Assembly: GCA_943788245.1 (NCBI GenBank)
Contig: CALSPN010000014.1
Span: 1-51,306 of the forward strand
Source of the DNA: an uncultured Verrucomicrobiae bacterium
GTDB taxonomy: Bacteria > Verrucomicrobiota > Verrucomicrobiia > Limisphaerales > AAA164-E04
Direction of reading: 5' to 3'
Length of the DNA stretch: 51,306 bases
This document shows, piece after piece, positions 9,291-19,122 of this stretch (its first letter is position 1; every line of letters starts with the position of its first letter). The position numbers and the translations under genes are program-made. The notes below the pieces were generated by a model. The model was not told the DNA's origin. It saw only the letters and a list, made by a program, of their open reading frames with translations, and made no database searches.

Positions 9291-9680
9291 CTAAACAGCT
9301 TTTTTGCCTTGAACTCTCGTCGTCTTTTTTTCCGGTTTTCCGTTCGACTTGGTTTCGGTGGTTGTTGTGGCTTTCGCTTTTGCAGGTTTGCGTGCTTTCT
9401 GAGTTACTGCTGCTTTCCTTGCGCTTGATTTTGCTTTTTCAGATGGATTTGTCGATCGGGCTTTCGAGGTACCCTTGCGCTTTTGAGGAGAAACAGGCTT
9501 GGCTTCTTTCTGCGTTCTTTGAATCAAACTCTCGATTTGATTGAGCAGCATTCTTTCTGCGCTTAACCAAAATTCTTCGTCTCTTCCGTGAGGTTTGCCA
9601 TTCTTTTCCCACAAAAAATAGGCGTCCATCGAAATGGCGTCGTATGTTGGTTTTTCAATGTATTCAGCGGTTGCTATCAT
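9291..9680 (-). CDS. DUF2934 protein with a lysine/alanine-rich histone-H1-like tail
   Basis: 129 residues. Residues of about 12-50 match the DUF2934 pattern (AISMDAYFLWEKNGKPHGRDEEFWLSAERMLL without breaks in the key I-A-Y-W-G-W-AE positions). From about residue 58 to the end the protein is nearly all Lys, Ala, Ser, Thr, Pro and Arg, with repeated KA, KK and PK steps (SARKAAVTQKARKPAKAKA). That resembles bacterial histone-H1-like proteins and suggests binding to nucleic acid through a disordered tail. DUF2934 itself has no established function as far as I know. The gene stands alone between two hairpin terminators (9163-9198 downstream, 9727-9772 upstream), so it has its own promoter in the 9773-9900 region. 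Antisense frames here are shadows of the biased codons. Confidence 0.85.
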   Translation of the reverse strand: MIATAEYIEKPTYDAISMDAYFLWEKNGKPHGRDEEFWLSAERMLLNQIESLIQRTQKEAKPVSPQKRKGTSKARSTNPSEKAKSSARKAAVTQKARKPAKAKATTTTETKSNGKPEKKTTRVQGKKAV

Positions 9681-9726
9681 AGGATTTTTTTGGGATGCCC
9701 TTTCAAGGCTGTTATCGTTCTAGTCA

Positions 9727-9772
9727 AAAAAAAACACCAGTCATTCATGGATAACCATGAACTACTAGTGTT
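9727..9772 (-). terminator. Rho-independent terminator of the DUF1549-DUF1501 operon
   Basis: On the minus strand this reads as an interrupted stem followed by nine U residues. The inner arms TCATGG and CCATGA and the outer arms AACACCAGT and ACTAGTGTT (one G-U pair) enclose a small internal loop. It lies about 130 bp beyond the stop of the DUF1501 gene at 9901 and upstream of the DUF2934 gene. Confidence 0.75.
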
Positions 9773-9843
9773 CGTTCAAGCATTGAACTCGCCCTTCTCG
9801 ATGCTTTCTTGACGATGCACCCTTGTCCCCGCGCGTTCAACGA

Positions 9844-9860
9844 GGATTTCATTTGAATCC
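9844..9860. repeat. Short inverted repeat upstream of the DUF2934 gene
   Basis: GGATT at 9844-9848 pairs with AATCC at 9856-9860. It lies between the DUF1501 stop and the DUF2934 promoter region. Five base pairs only, so chance is quite possible. Confidence 0.2.
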
Positions 9861-9900
9861 TAAAATTTGATTTGGGTCAAGAAATATTCATTGAATATTA

Positions 9901-11360
9901 TCAGGCCAGCAGTGATTTAATAACGTGGCCTTTAATATCTGTTAATCGAAATCGCCTTCCCTGATATTTGAAGTTCAATCGCTCGTGATGAATCCCGAGT
10001 TGATGGAGTAGCGTTGCGTGTAAATCGTGTACTTCAACTGGATCCTTGACGACATTGTAACCGAATTCATCAGTAGCGCCGTAAGTTTCTCCACCTTTGA
10101 AACCTCCCCCAGCTACCCATTGAGTAAAGCAGCGCGGGTGGTGGTCACGTCCGTAATCTGTTTTGGTGAGTTTACCCTGAGAGTAATTTGTTCTGCCAAA
10201 CTCACCGCCCCAGATCACGATAGTATCATCGAGCAAACCGCGCCGTTTCAAATCCGTGACCAGCGCGGCAGAGGCTTGATCCGTTTCTTTGCATTGATTT
10301 GGTAATCCCCTTCGGGAGCCCTCCGTGCTGATCCCATCCTTGGTGGAATAATTGAATGAACCTGACGTCTCGTTCGGCAAGACGCCTTGCGAGCAGGCAG
10401 TTGGCAGCAAAGGTTCCTGGTTTACGAGCATCTTCTCCGTAGAGGATTGAAAGTAGATTCCGGTTCATCGCTTTAAATCCATGACATCCGGAACCGAAGA
10501 TTTGCATTCTGTAGGCCATCTCGTACTGGGGCAATACGTGTGGCTATTTCCGGGTCTCTCTCATTCTCTAATGTGTATCTCATTTAATTGTTTCAACTGA
10601 TCGAGCATGGATCGCCTTTGCGTTTGGGAGATACCCACTGGGTTGTCCAGATAAAGGACAGGATCTTTGCCTGCTCGAAATTGGACCCCTTGATGCACCG
10701 ATGGTAGGAATCCATTGCCCCAGAGTCGCGCATACAGCGGCTGGCCTCCTTTATTGCGAGTGATCAAGACGCAGAAAGCAGGTAAATTTGCGTTTTCCGA
10801 ACCCAAACCCGTAACTCAACCAGGAACCTACCGAGGGACGTCCGGCCAGTTGTGATCCTGTTTGAAAGAAGGTAATGGCAGGATCATGGTTGATGGCTTC
10901 CGTGTGAAGAGATCGGATGATGCTGATGTCATCTGCTATCTTGGAAGTGTAAGGCAGAATTTCGCTTATTTCCGACCCGGATTGTCCATTCCTTGAAAAC
11001 TTGAATGCAGAACCAGCCATGGGCAGTTTGGCCTGATTCGCGGACATACCAGTGAGCCGTTGCCCCATGCGCACTGAATCAGGCAAATCCTCACCGTTCA
11101 TTTTATTCAGCATGGGTTTGTGATCAAACAGGTCCAGCTGAGATGGTCCACCGCTCATGAAAAGATAAATCACACGCTTGGCCTTCGGGGTGTGATGAGG
11201 CGCATCCATGATGCCCTTGAAGGAGGAGGGCTGCAGGTCGTCCGCCATCAGTTTTCCAAGCGCCATCGCTCCCAGCCCCATTCCCCGAGCGCGAAAGAAA
11301 AGAGCGCCGAGTGGAATAAGTTTCGAATTGATTGCAGTCCGTATTGTTTTGCGAATTCAT
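9901..11360 (-). pseudogene. DUF1501 (sulfatase-like) protein, broken by five +1 frameshifts
   Basis: DUF1501 proteins are exported, have a sulfatase/phosphatase-like fold and pair with DUF1549/DUF1553 cytochrome proteins in PVC bacteria; their reaction is not established. The start at 11360 gives a Tat-like signal (TRRSFLSRSG). The pieces then follow in order: [96 protein letters not shown] and [16 protein letters not shown]. They lie in different frames. Removing one base at each of about 11281, 10808-10810, 10571-10574, 10528-10531 and 10298-10300 restores a 484-residue protein, the normal family length. All lesions are extra bases. The DUF1549 gene ends 42 bp upstream, so this is the second gene of that operon. 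Either truly decayed or a poorly resolved assembly. Confidence 0.85.
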
Positions 11361-11401
11361 GATTTTAATCCGAAGGTTTCAATTATCTGCGAACGATTGC
11401 T

Positions 11402-14400
11402 TCATCCACGTTCAGGATGGCCAGTGAGGACGGCTGTCAAACTCTGAAGCTGACGACGATCCAAACCTTCCTTCCATTTTATCTCACCCACGGTTTCGAT
11501 CGTCCCTTTTTTATCGGCATTGACTTCCGTGGGGGCGGTGAGTGACTCGAGTCTTTCTGAAAAGATTGCACTAAGCACAGTCAGCTCCGGGTTGCTTGGT
11601 TTTCTTGTTAAAAACTAAACGGAATCCAAAACTGATTTGATCCTCAAGAGAATCGCCACCTTCGAGAAGCATTCGTTGAGCCAACATGCGCGCGGCCTCG
11701 ATGAACTGAGGGTCATTGAGAAGCACAAGTGCCTGAAGAGGAGTATTTGTTGGTATGCGTCTTGAAATACAATCCTCACGGGAAGTGGCATCGAATGTCA
11801 GCATGGATGGGGGCGGCGCGGTTCGTTTCAAGAAGGTGTAGAGGCTGCGTCGGTGTAAACCTTCACCTTTTGATGCCTGGTAAGTCGCCCCGGACACCTC
11901 TTTCCAGACTCCAGGCGGCTGGTAAGGTTTGACACTGGGGACCTCCAAGTTTCGGGGAAAGGATGTCAGCCGCACTCAGTGCCTGATCTCGAATCATTTC
12001 TGCCATGAGTCGTTGTTTGGGACCTCTTGCCAGCCATTTGTTTTCAGGGTCCATTGTCAACATTTCCTCGGTAGGAATGGATTCCTTTCGATAAGTGTGT
12101 GAGGTGACAATCAAACGACAAAGAGCTTTGGTGTCCCATTCATTTTCGACATACCAGGAAGCAATCCAATCCAAAAGCTCAGGGTGAGTTGGCTGAGATC
12201 CCTGGCTACCGAAATCCTCAGCGGTTTCGACGATGCCCCTTCCAAAAAACATTTGCCAGAAGCGATTGACGACTACCCCTGGACGTCAGGGGGTTATCTG
12301 GACTGGTCAGCCATTTGGCCAGGCCCAAACGGTTTTGAGGCCATGTTGTATCGAATGGGAAGATTCTCTCAGGAGTGCCTGGCTTGACCTCTTTTCCAGG
12401 CAAATCATACTGTCCGCGGTTTAAAATATAGGTTTTGCGTCCGCCTTTGATATCTCCCATGGCCATGATTTCGGTGACCCCATTGATGAGCTTGTTTTCA
12501 TCTGACCGGGCCTGAAGAAGGTTCTTTTGCAAGTCCTGGTAAGGCTCGTGATATCGAGTAAGCCAATAGTCGAACCATCCATCTGTCAAGTTGGGTTGCT
12601 CGCCTGTTTTTGGGAGTGTGGCCTCATTGAAAACAGAAAGCATTTGAGGTTCTGAGAGTGACTGATCGAAGATACGCAGCTCGTCCAGCTTCCCATCCTT
12701 GTAACCTCTGCCTCGAAATCTTGCTCCCAACTGGAGGGGTACTTTACCTCCGTAAGCAATGTCCTTGTATAACGAATTTCTTGTGATTTCAGTGTCAACC
12801 GACCGACCATTAATGAAAAAGTGAATGCCTTCAGCTTTGCTGGATCCATCGTAAGTCCAACCAAGATGGAGCCATTCTTGCAGCGGTAATTTATCTACCG
12901 TGCGTACTTTGATGGCGTTTCCTGGCCAGAAATGAATCAATGCAAAAGCGGCATGCCCATTTTCAAGCAATAGTTCATATCCACGACTGCCGGCATCTGA
13001 GCCCGCCTTGGAATGATGCATCACGATGATACGCTCCCTCTCCCTCGGGATGTGGATCCATGCAGACATCGAGAAAGGTTGGGTTCGATTGAAATCAGCC
13101 ACTTGATCAATTGAGATAGAATTTTCTCCATCGAATTGCAGTGCCTTGCCCTTGGGGCCTTCAAATTGCGATGGATTGTCACTCACTTTTGCATGGTGAT
13201 TCTCCTTGGCGTGGTTTACGTAACCCTCCTTGCTTTTGTCCTCAAAATTAAAATAGCCTGTCAAATTGATATCTGGATCAATGCCTGCCTCTGGATTTTC
13301 TTTCCACCACCGATTGAAAGCTTCTTCCGCGTTTTTACGAATTGTATCCTCCATTGATTCAAGCCTCTGGATTTCACCTTTCAAGTCCGAGTGCTTTGCC
13401 TGTTGCTCATCTCGATACAAGAAATGGGTAGGCGAGGGGATGGCATCGGTGAAGTGACGAGTAAAGGCCCGATTCGTCCGTACTGTTAAAAAAGGCAAAC
13501 ATGCTGTAATAGTCGGCCTGAGAGATGGGGTCGTATTTATGATCATGACAGCGGGCGCATTCCATGGTCAGCCCTAGAAAAGCCAATGCAGTTGTTTTCA
13601 AGCGGTCCGCATTGTATTCCACGCGAAACTCTTCGTTTGTACTCCCACCCTCATTTGTTTGCCGATGGTTTCGGTGAAATGCAGTTGCGAGAACGGTCTC
13701 CTGATCTTTATTCTCCATGAGGTCCCCCGCCATTTGCTGGGTGATGAATTGGTCATAGGGAAGATTCCGGTTGAACGCATTGATCACCCAATCGCGCCAG
13801 GGCCACATATGGTTGAATCGATCAGATTGGTAACCATATGTATCGGCAAATCTTGCTATATCCAAACCAGTCCATTGCCATGCGTTCGCCGAATCGTTCA
13901 GAAGCAAGGAGCTGATCCACGAGTCTATCATAGGCTTGAGGGTCTTTGTCCTTCAGGAAGGAGTCTCTCAGGCTCTGGGGTAGGGGGCAATCCTGTTAGA
14001 TCAAGGCTGACCCGCCTGAGAAGGCGTTCTCCTGGAAGCCTCCATCGTTGAAGATAAGCCTTTTTCCTGGGCTTTAGATTCCACAAACCGGTCGATGGGA
14101 TTTCTGATGATGGCATCTCCATGAATCTCAGGCATGTTCGGCGATTGGATTTTTTTGAACGCCCAGTGACTGGACCATTCTGCTCCCTCTTCAATCCATC
14201 GTTTGATAAGGGCTTTTTCCGAATCTGTCACCGGCACTAGAAAATCTGGAGGTGGCATCATCTCATCAGGGTCTGCTGACATGATTCTACGAAACAATTC
14301 ACTGTGATCAGCATCGCTGGGTTTGATGATGGGAAATCCGCTGTCCGCTGCTCTCAAAAGATCCGATTCCACATCGAAGCGTAAATCAGCTTTTCTTGCT

Positions 14401-14594
14401 TCACTATCCGGGCCGTGACAGGCAAAGCATCGATCAGACAATATAGGACTGATATCTCTGCTGAAATCGACCTTCTCAGCTGCAAGCGTTGCGGAAGAAC
14501 ACACGATGAACCAACCGAGGCAGACGCGCAGCCTAGCCACAACACTTCGATATGCAGGTAGCTCAAATCCGTATTTAAAATAAATTTCTGTCAT
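11402..14594 (-). pseudogene. PSCyt1 / DUF1549 / LamG / DUF1553 protein, broken by seven +1 frameshifts
   Basis: Large secreted planctomycete-type cytochrome protein. In order it shows an N-terminal hydrophobic export segment (VCLGWFIVCSSATLAA) and a PSCyt1 heme motif CFACHGPDSEARKADLRFD. DUF1549 follows ([64 protein letters not shown]), then a concanavalin/LamG domain (ALQFDGENSISI, WTYDGSS, FFINGRSVD, KLDELRIFDQSL) and DUF1553 (RLGLAKWLTSPDNPLTSR, FFGRGIVETAEDFGSQG, THPELLDWIASWYV, TNTPLQALVLLNDPQF). Removing one base at about 14031-14037, 13977-13980, 13864-13866, 13456-13458, 12276-12279, 11937-11940 and 11600-11603 restores a 1,061-residue protein ending HPERG at 11402. The second heme-type motif [10 protein letters not shown] is present. 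First gene of the operon with the DUF1501 gene. Confidence 0.85.
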
Positions 14595-14818
14595 GGAGTA
14601 TACATTGATAAGTTAGCGCCGGATAATTGCAGTATAAAGGATATTTCTCAGAGATATATTCGGAATGTTGCTTCTGCGTGATTTGTCAAAGATTCGACTA
14701 AGGGTTACTTACAGGGTGGGCGTAGAAAATTCTAAGGCAATGGACATCATGGTAATAGCTCCGAAGTCAACAGATCATGGAATGTTCAGTGGATACGCAT
14801 TTACAGCAGGATTGGCTT
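14595..14818. other. Intergenic interval between the TIGR03790 gene and the DUF1549 gene
   Basis: 224 bp. It must hold the promoter of the DUF1549-DUF1501 operon (minus strand) and the end of the TIGR03790 transcript. I see no clear terminator or promoter consensus and no ORF. Confidence 0.4.
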
Positions 14819-16511
14819 TCAGGGAGTGGTTTTAAGGGGCGAAATCCGACGGTCAAGATCTTCTGCTCGATCCGTTAGACCTGTTTGCTCAGCCAGAGAT
14901 TTCATTGTGGCCAGTAGTTTGGCTTTTTCTGGGTAGTTCAGGTCCTTCGCCAGTAATTGCTCCATGCGGTCCAGCGCTTTATTCGGTTCGCCATCCTGAC
15001 TTTCAAGGGCTGCCAGTGCCATGAGGAGTCGGTTGCGCTGATCTCGGCTTGGGGCCAGCAACAATGTGCGTTCATAGGATTTTCTGGGCATCCTCGGGGC
15101 GATTGAGACTGAAGTATAGATCACCTAGTTTTTCACAGAGGACGGGGTGTGTCTGGGCCAGCACATCCTTTTCAAGCGCTTCAACAACCGCTGTTTTTTC
15201 GGCTCCATTTTGAAGCGCTTGATTAGCCGCAATCATACGAATCCATGCCAGGAGAGGGCTTTTTTTCTCAGTCAGCTCCATTTGGAGTAATTCAACAGGT
15301 TTGCTGAGAGGATGATAAAGGGGGTCCCCAACCACTGTCGTTTGCCAGGAAAGCACCTTCTGGCAGGCGTAGGCAGCTTCTCCAAAGCTGAATCCCATGA
15401 GCAAACGTTCGAAGAAAATTCCAATGTCGGGAGTGGCCCCAAGGTAGGGCTCGTAAACACATCCCATGGTTGCTGTTGCTCCTTTGTCGAGCAGTGGGCC
15501 GGCCCAATGCTTTTCGGATGTACGGAGGATCGAAGCACTGTAGGAATGTAAGTGGTAAGCTATAGCGCCAGGCATAAATTCGACCTTATCACGCAGGAAT
15601 GGACCTGAAACATGTTCTGCATACCAGCCTGCGTAAAAGGCAATGTGACTCAAGGGATCACCAGCCGCAAAAGTTGGTGCTTGATCATCGAGTATGGTTT
15701 CGAAACCTGCCTTTGCCATGAGTTGGGCTGTGTTTCGTATCCAGGAGTCGCCTTGAAGATAGGGGCCTGTTTTTAATCCTCTAGCATCAAAATAAGCTCT
15801 ACCCCATATCCCCATTTCCTCAGCTTTCATGGCCTTGTCGACTAATCCTTTTGCAATCGCCGCCGAGGGGCCATCCAGTCGTGCAACGATCATGACTCCA
15901 TTTTCGGGCTTGATCTCCATGGCTTTCTGCGTCCCGAACAAAGGGTTCTGAATGGGGCCAGCCAAGGTGACTCTTTTAGGGTCTCGTCCCAGCCATGATA
16001 ATTCGTGGTCAACCGCTGCGCGGTTGTAGCGTAACTCCACACGCATGTTCTTTTCCGCGACTTCCTCCAGAGCCTCGTCTTCCTGGATCCTGACTGGCAC
16101 GCCGTAACAAAGTATTAAGTATCGGATTTTAGACTTGATGAGGTTTTGGTAAATCTTGCCGGGGCTTTTGCGGGTTGCTGGAACTATCTCATAGTCTGTT
16201 TCAAATAAATCCTGCTCCTTGAAAAACTGGTAGAGTGGTTTGTAAAGAGAGGACTCAAAATTGTCCCTTGAAATAGTTTCTTTCTTGTCCAGAGGGAAAC
16301 CGATTACCTGATCGTCAGGCACCTTTCGAAGCTTGGCATAATGTAATGCTACTTCCTTCGATTCAGGCATACTACTGTTGTAGACAACTACGGCGCTCTT
16401 GCCCAGACCGGTTACTTCAGCGTTGATACCAGGCGCTCCTGAAAGGATCAGGAATGCGATGGAACCCAACAAACAGGCTTTGATTTTGGAAATTGTTAGT
16501 TTTACTGACAT
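14819..16511 (-). CDS. TIGR03790-family protein with TPR-like C terminus, one +1 frameshift
   Basis: Secreted protein of a family that, as I recall its description, occurs mainly in genomes with exosortase/PEP-CTERM systems; function unknown. A signal peptide (ACLLGSIAFLILSGAPGINA) supports ATG 16511; an upstream TTG at 16532 overlaps the preceding stop. Recognisable stretches are VVVYNSSMPESKEVALHYA, IRYLILCYGVPVRI, VMIVARLDGPSAAIAKGLVD, FYAGWYAEHVSGPFL and GATATMGCVYEPYLG. The last 150 residues are helical and TPR-like. The frame breaks in the four-T run at 15080-15083 (plus strand); dropping one base joins PEDAQ to KSYERTLLLAP and continues to the stop at 14819, giving 563 residues. The gene follows the MBL-fold hydrolase closely and is probably in its operon. 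Confidence 0.85.
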
Positions 16512-16528
16512 GCGAATGTAATTGCTTC

Positions 16529-17344
16529 TCAATGAGCGATTTCAAGTCTCAAGCCATCATAGGCCAACCCGACGCCCTCGGGTAATTCTGCTTGATGTAC
16601 ATCATGGTCGTAATCATGAGTCAGGTGGGTGAACCAGGTTTGCCTGGCTTGAATGCGGCGAGCCGTAGTCAGAGCTTCGTCATAGCACATGTGGGTTGGA
16701 TGGGGATTAAATCGAAGTGCATCGAGTATCACAACCGGTATTCCCTTGATTTGATCGATGATCGAATCAGGTACTTCTTTGCAATCAGTCAAATATGCCA
16801 GCAGTGGTTGGTTGTTCAGTGAGAAAATATAACCACAAGAAATGACTCTTCCATGAGGAAGAGGTGCCGGCGTAATATCGACATCCCCTATACAGAAGGG
16901 CCCGTCTACGATTTTAGGCTCAGGTTGAAAGTAGCCTTTGGAGATTGGGTTGCCAATGAAAGCGTATTCAAACACACGTTGAATACCTTCCATCGCTGCA
17001 GCGTTTGCATAAAGAGGCAGTGGAGCTTTGGTTTGCTGACAGAACCTCCGGCAGTCATCCATGCCCATGATATGATCCGCATGAGCATGCGTTATCAGGA
17101 CAGCATCGACATGTTTGATGTTTTCTCTCAGCAGCTGAATCCGCATTTCAGGGGTTGTATCAACCAGAATGCGTGCCTGACTCGTTTCAACGTAGATGGA
17201 TGGACGCGTGCGATGGTTTTTCGGATTGGCAAGGAATTCAGGAGGGTAGTCCGCGCCTATGATTGGCACTCCTTGGGAAGTGCCGGACCCTAAAAACACG
17301 ACCTTCAATTGTTTATCTGTCATTTCTCCGCCCATCTTTGACAT
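16529..17344 (-). CDS. MBL-fold metallo-hydrolase (PhnP-like phosphodiesterase)
   Basis: Metallo-beta-lactamase-fold hydrolase close to PhnP, the phosphoribosyl 1,2-cyclic phosphodiesterase, and to related RNase Z-like enzymes. It shows [16 protein letters not shown] at the N terminus, the metal-binding HAHADH (His86, His88, Asp90, His91), DCRRFCQQ after it, and later histidines in PLPHGRV and [11 protein letters not shown]. It has 271 residues; starts at 17335 or 17323 are also possible, the last starting MTDKQLKVV. No phosphonate genes are nearby, so a PhnP role in phosphonate use is not supported by context. It is the first gene of a minus-strand pair with the TIGR03790 gene and divergent from recN across a short interval. 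Confidence 0.88.
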   Translation of the reverse strand: MSKMGGEMTDKQLKVVFLGSGTSQGVPIIGADYPPEFLANPKNHRTRPSIYVETSQARILVDTTPEMRIQLLRENIKHVDAVLITHAHADHIMGMDDCRRFCQQTKAPLPLYANAAAMEGIQRVFEYAFIGNPISKGYFQPEPKIVDGPFCIGDVDITPAPLPHGRVISCGYIFSLNNQPLLAYLTDCKEVPDSIIDQIKGIPVVILDALRFNPHPTHMCYDEALTTARRIQARQTWFTHLTHDYDHDVHQAELPEGVGLAYDGLRLEIAH

Positions 17345-17399
17345 TTAAGCTTGGCGAAAACCTAGCACGGAAGGCAAATTGGTCACCATCTTTTATTCG

Positions 17400-19088
17400 A
17401 TGCTCACGACTTTACGTATTAAGAATCTTGCATTGGTGACCGATCTTACTTTGGAGTTACGATCGGGATTCAATATTATCACTGGCGAAACCGGTGCGGG
17501 TAAATCTATCGTGATCGGGGCATTGAATTTGATTCTTGGTCAGCGTGCCGACCGCAGTCTAATCCGTGCTGGATCGAGTCAATGTGTGATTGAAGCCGTT
17601 TTTGAATCGGCAAGCATTGAAAAAGATCTGACACCACTGCTGGATGATTTTGGACTCGAATCATGCGATGATGGCATATTGATCCTGAAGAGATCACTCA
17701 GAACAAGCGGTGCCAATCGTCAGTTTGTCAACGGCTCTCCTACCACACTTGAAGCCCTCGAGTTGATAGGCGAGCTTTTAGTGGATATTCATGGTCCTCA
17801 TGATCACCAGTCGCTATTGGACGCCTCGCGGCAGCTTGAAATTCTAGATGCCTATGGACATCTGGATCCAATACGAGAGGAGTTCACCGACTTGCTGAAA
17901 AAACTGCGACAATTGGAGGAACATAAAGTTGCATTGATTGTCGATGATCAAACGCACGCTCAACAGTTGGAGTTGCTAAGGCATCAGGTTCATGAAATTG
18001 AATCAGCTCATCTGGACCCCGCGGCAGAGAATGAGCTGGAAGAAGCTTATGAAAGGACTCTCAACGCCTCAAAGCTATTGGAATTGGGGCAAAGTGCGCT
18101 TTCGGCATTGAATGCACAGGATGGATCACTTTGGGATACCCTGGGGGCCATTGGGCGATCTGTTGATTCACTTTCCTCAATTGATCAACACTCCAATGAA
18201 ATCAGCGAGTTGCATCAGCAAACAGTGCACATGGTTTCTGAATTAGAGCAGGCTTTGTCTCATTATGTAGATGGTCTCGATCTCGACGCTGGATTACTCA
18301 ATGAGCTGGAGGAGCGTATTTCAGTGGTGCAATCCCTGAAGAGAAAATACGGGCCTTCATTACGGCAGGTCATTGATTTCGCTCAACAGGCTCAGCACAA
18401 GCTGAGTGACCTGGAATCCAGGGAAGAGACGCTTGCGCATTTGAACAGCGATATTGAAAAGTTAGCTGCTGAACTTTCTAGTATCGGTAGAAAACTGACC
18501 AAGGCAAGATCCAAGGTTATCCCCGAATTGAATCAGGCGGTCGTGGAAGAACTTAAAGATCTCGGTTTTAAACAGAGTCGCTTTGACGCTAGTTTGACAA
18601 GTATGAAAGTCAGCCAAACCAGTGGGGAATTAAAGTTTCATAGCTCGGGCATGGACAAGGTTGATTTTCAGTTCGGTCCAAACCCGGGAGAGCCCATGCG
18701 TCCATTGAAGCGCATAGCCTCCTCAGGTGAAATGGCTCGAGTCATGTTGGCCTTGAAATCTGTGCTTGCTGATCAGGATCGTGTGCCAGTTCTGGTCTTT
18801 GATGAGGTCGACGCCAATGTAGGAGGCGAAACTGGAACAGTAGTGGGCTTGAAAATGCAGGAAATAGGCAAGCGCAGGCAGGTGATCAGTATCACTCATC
18901 TGGCACCCGTGGCTGCAACTGCGCCTTATCATTTTATGGTAGAGAAAATTTCGGAAGGAGATCGCACTGTCTCAGAAATCAGGGAATTAAATCAAAAAGA
19001 CAGGGTCGCCGAAATCGCCAGGATGCTTGGTAGTGGAGGTGAGGCAGCTGTTCGCCATGCAAAGGCCATGTTGGATGCAGCAACCTAG
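17400..19088 (+). CDS. recN: DNA repair protein RecN
   Basis: SMC-like ATPase acting at DNA double-strand breaks. ATG 17400 starts the typical RecN N terminus MLTTLRIKNLALV; the frame is open from 17379. The Walker A GETGAGKS is near residue 33, and DIHGPHDHQSLLD is a RecN hallmark. A long coiled coil occupies the middle (about residues 150-380). The C terminus has the ABC signature SSGEMARVMLALK, Walker B VLVFDEVDANVGGE and the ITHLAPVAA switch. The length of 562 residues is normal. No LexA-type box was recognised upstream. It is a single gene, divergent from the MBL-fold hydrolase. Confidence 0.96.
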   Translation: MLTTLRIKNLALVTDLTLELRSGFNIITGETGAGKSIVIGALNLILGQRADRSLIRAGSSQCVIEAVFESASIEKDLTPLLDDFGLESCDDGILILKRSLRTSGANRQFVNGSPTTLEALELIGELLVDIHGPHDHQSLLDASRQLEILDAYGHLDPIREEFTDLLKKLRQLEEHKVALIVDDQTHAQQLELLRHQVHEIESAHLDPAAENELEEAYERTLNASKLLELGQSALSALNAQDGSLWDTLGAIGRSVDSLSSIDQHSNEISELHQQTVHMVSELEQALSHYVDGLDLDAGLLNELEERISVVQSLKRKYGPSLRQVIDFAQQAQHKLSDLESREETLAHLNSDIEKLAAELSSIGRKLTKARSKVIPELNQAVVEELKDLGFKQSRFDASLTSMKVSQTSGELKFHSSGMDKVDFQFGPNPGEPMRPLKRIASSGEMARVMLALKSVLADQDRVPVLVFDEVDANVGGETGTVVGLKMQEIGKRRQVISITHLAPVAATAPYHFMVEKISEGDRTVSEIRELNQKDRVAEIARMLGSGGEAAVRHAKAMLDAAT

Positions 19089-19122
19089 CCTGATCTTTGG
19101 TTCACCTTATCAAACAATTGTT

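Noticed and set aside
9200..9544. Plus-strand frame rich in Leu/Ser opposite the DUF2934 gene
   Set aside because: Antisense shadow of the Lys/Ala-rich tail.
11571..14594. Six or more separate small genes in the DUF1549 region
   Set aside because: Their translations join end to end into one family-standard protein once single bases are removed.
16529..17344. A phosphonate-use (phn) locus
   Set aside because: Only the PhnP-like fold is present; no other phn gene is nearby.
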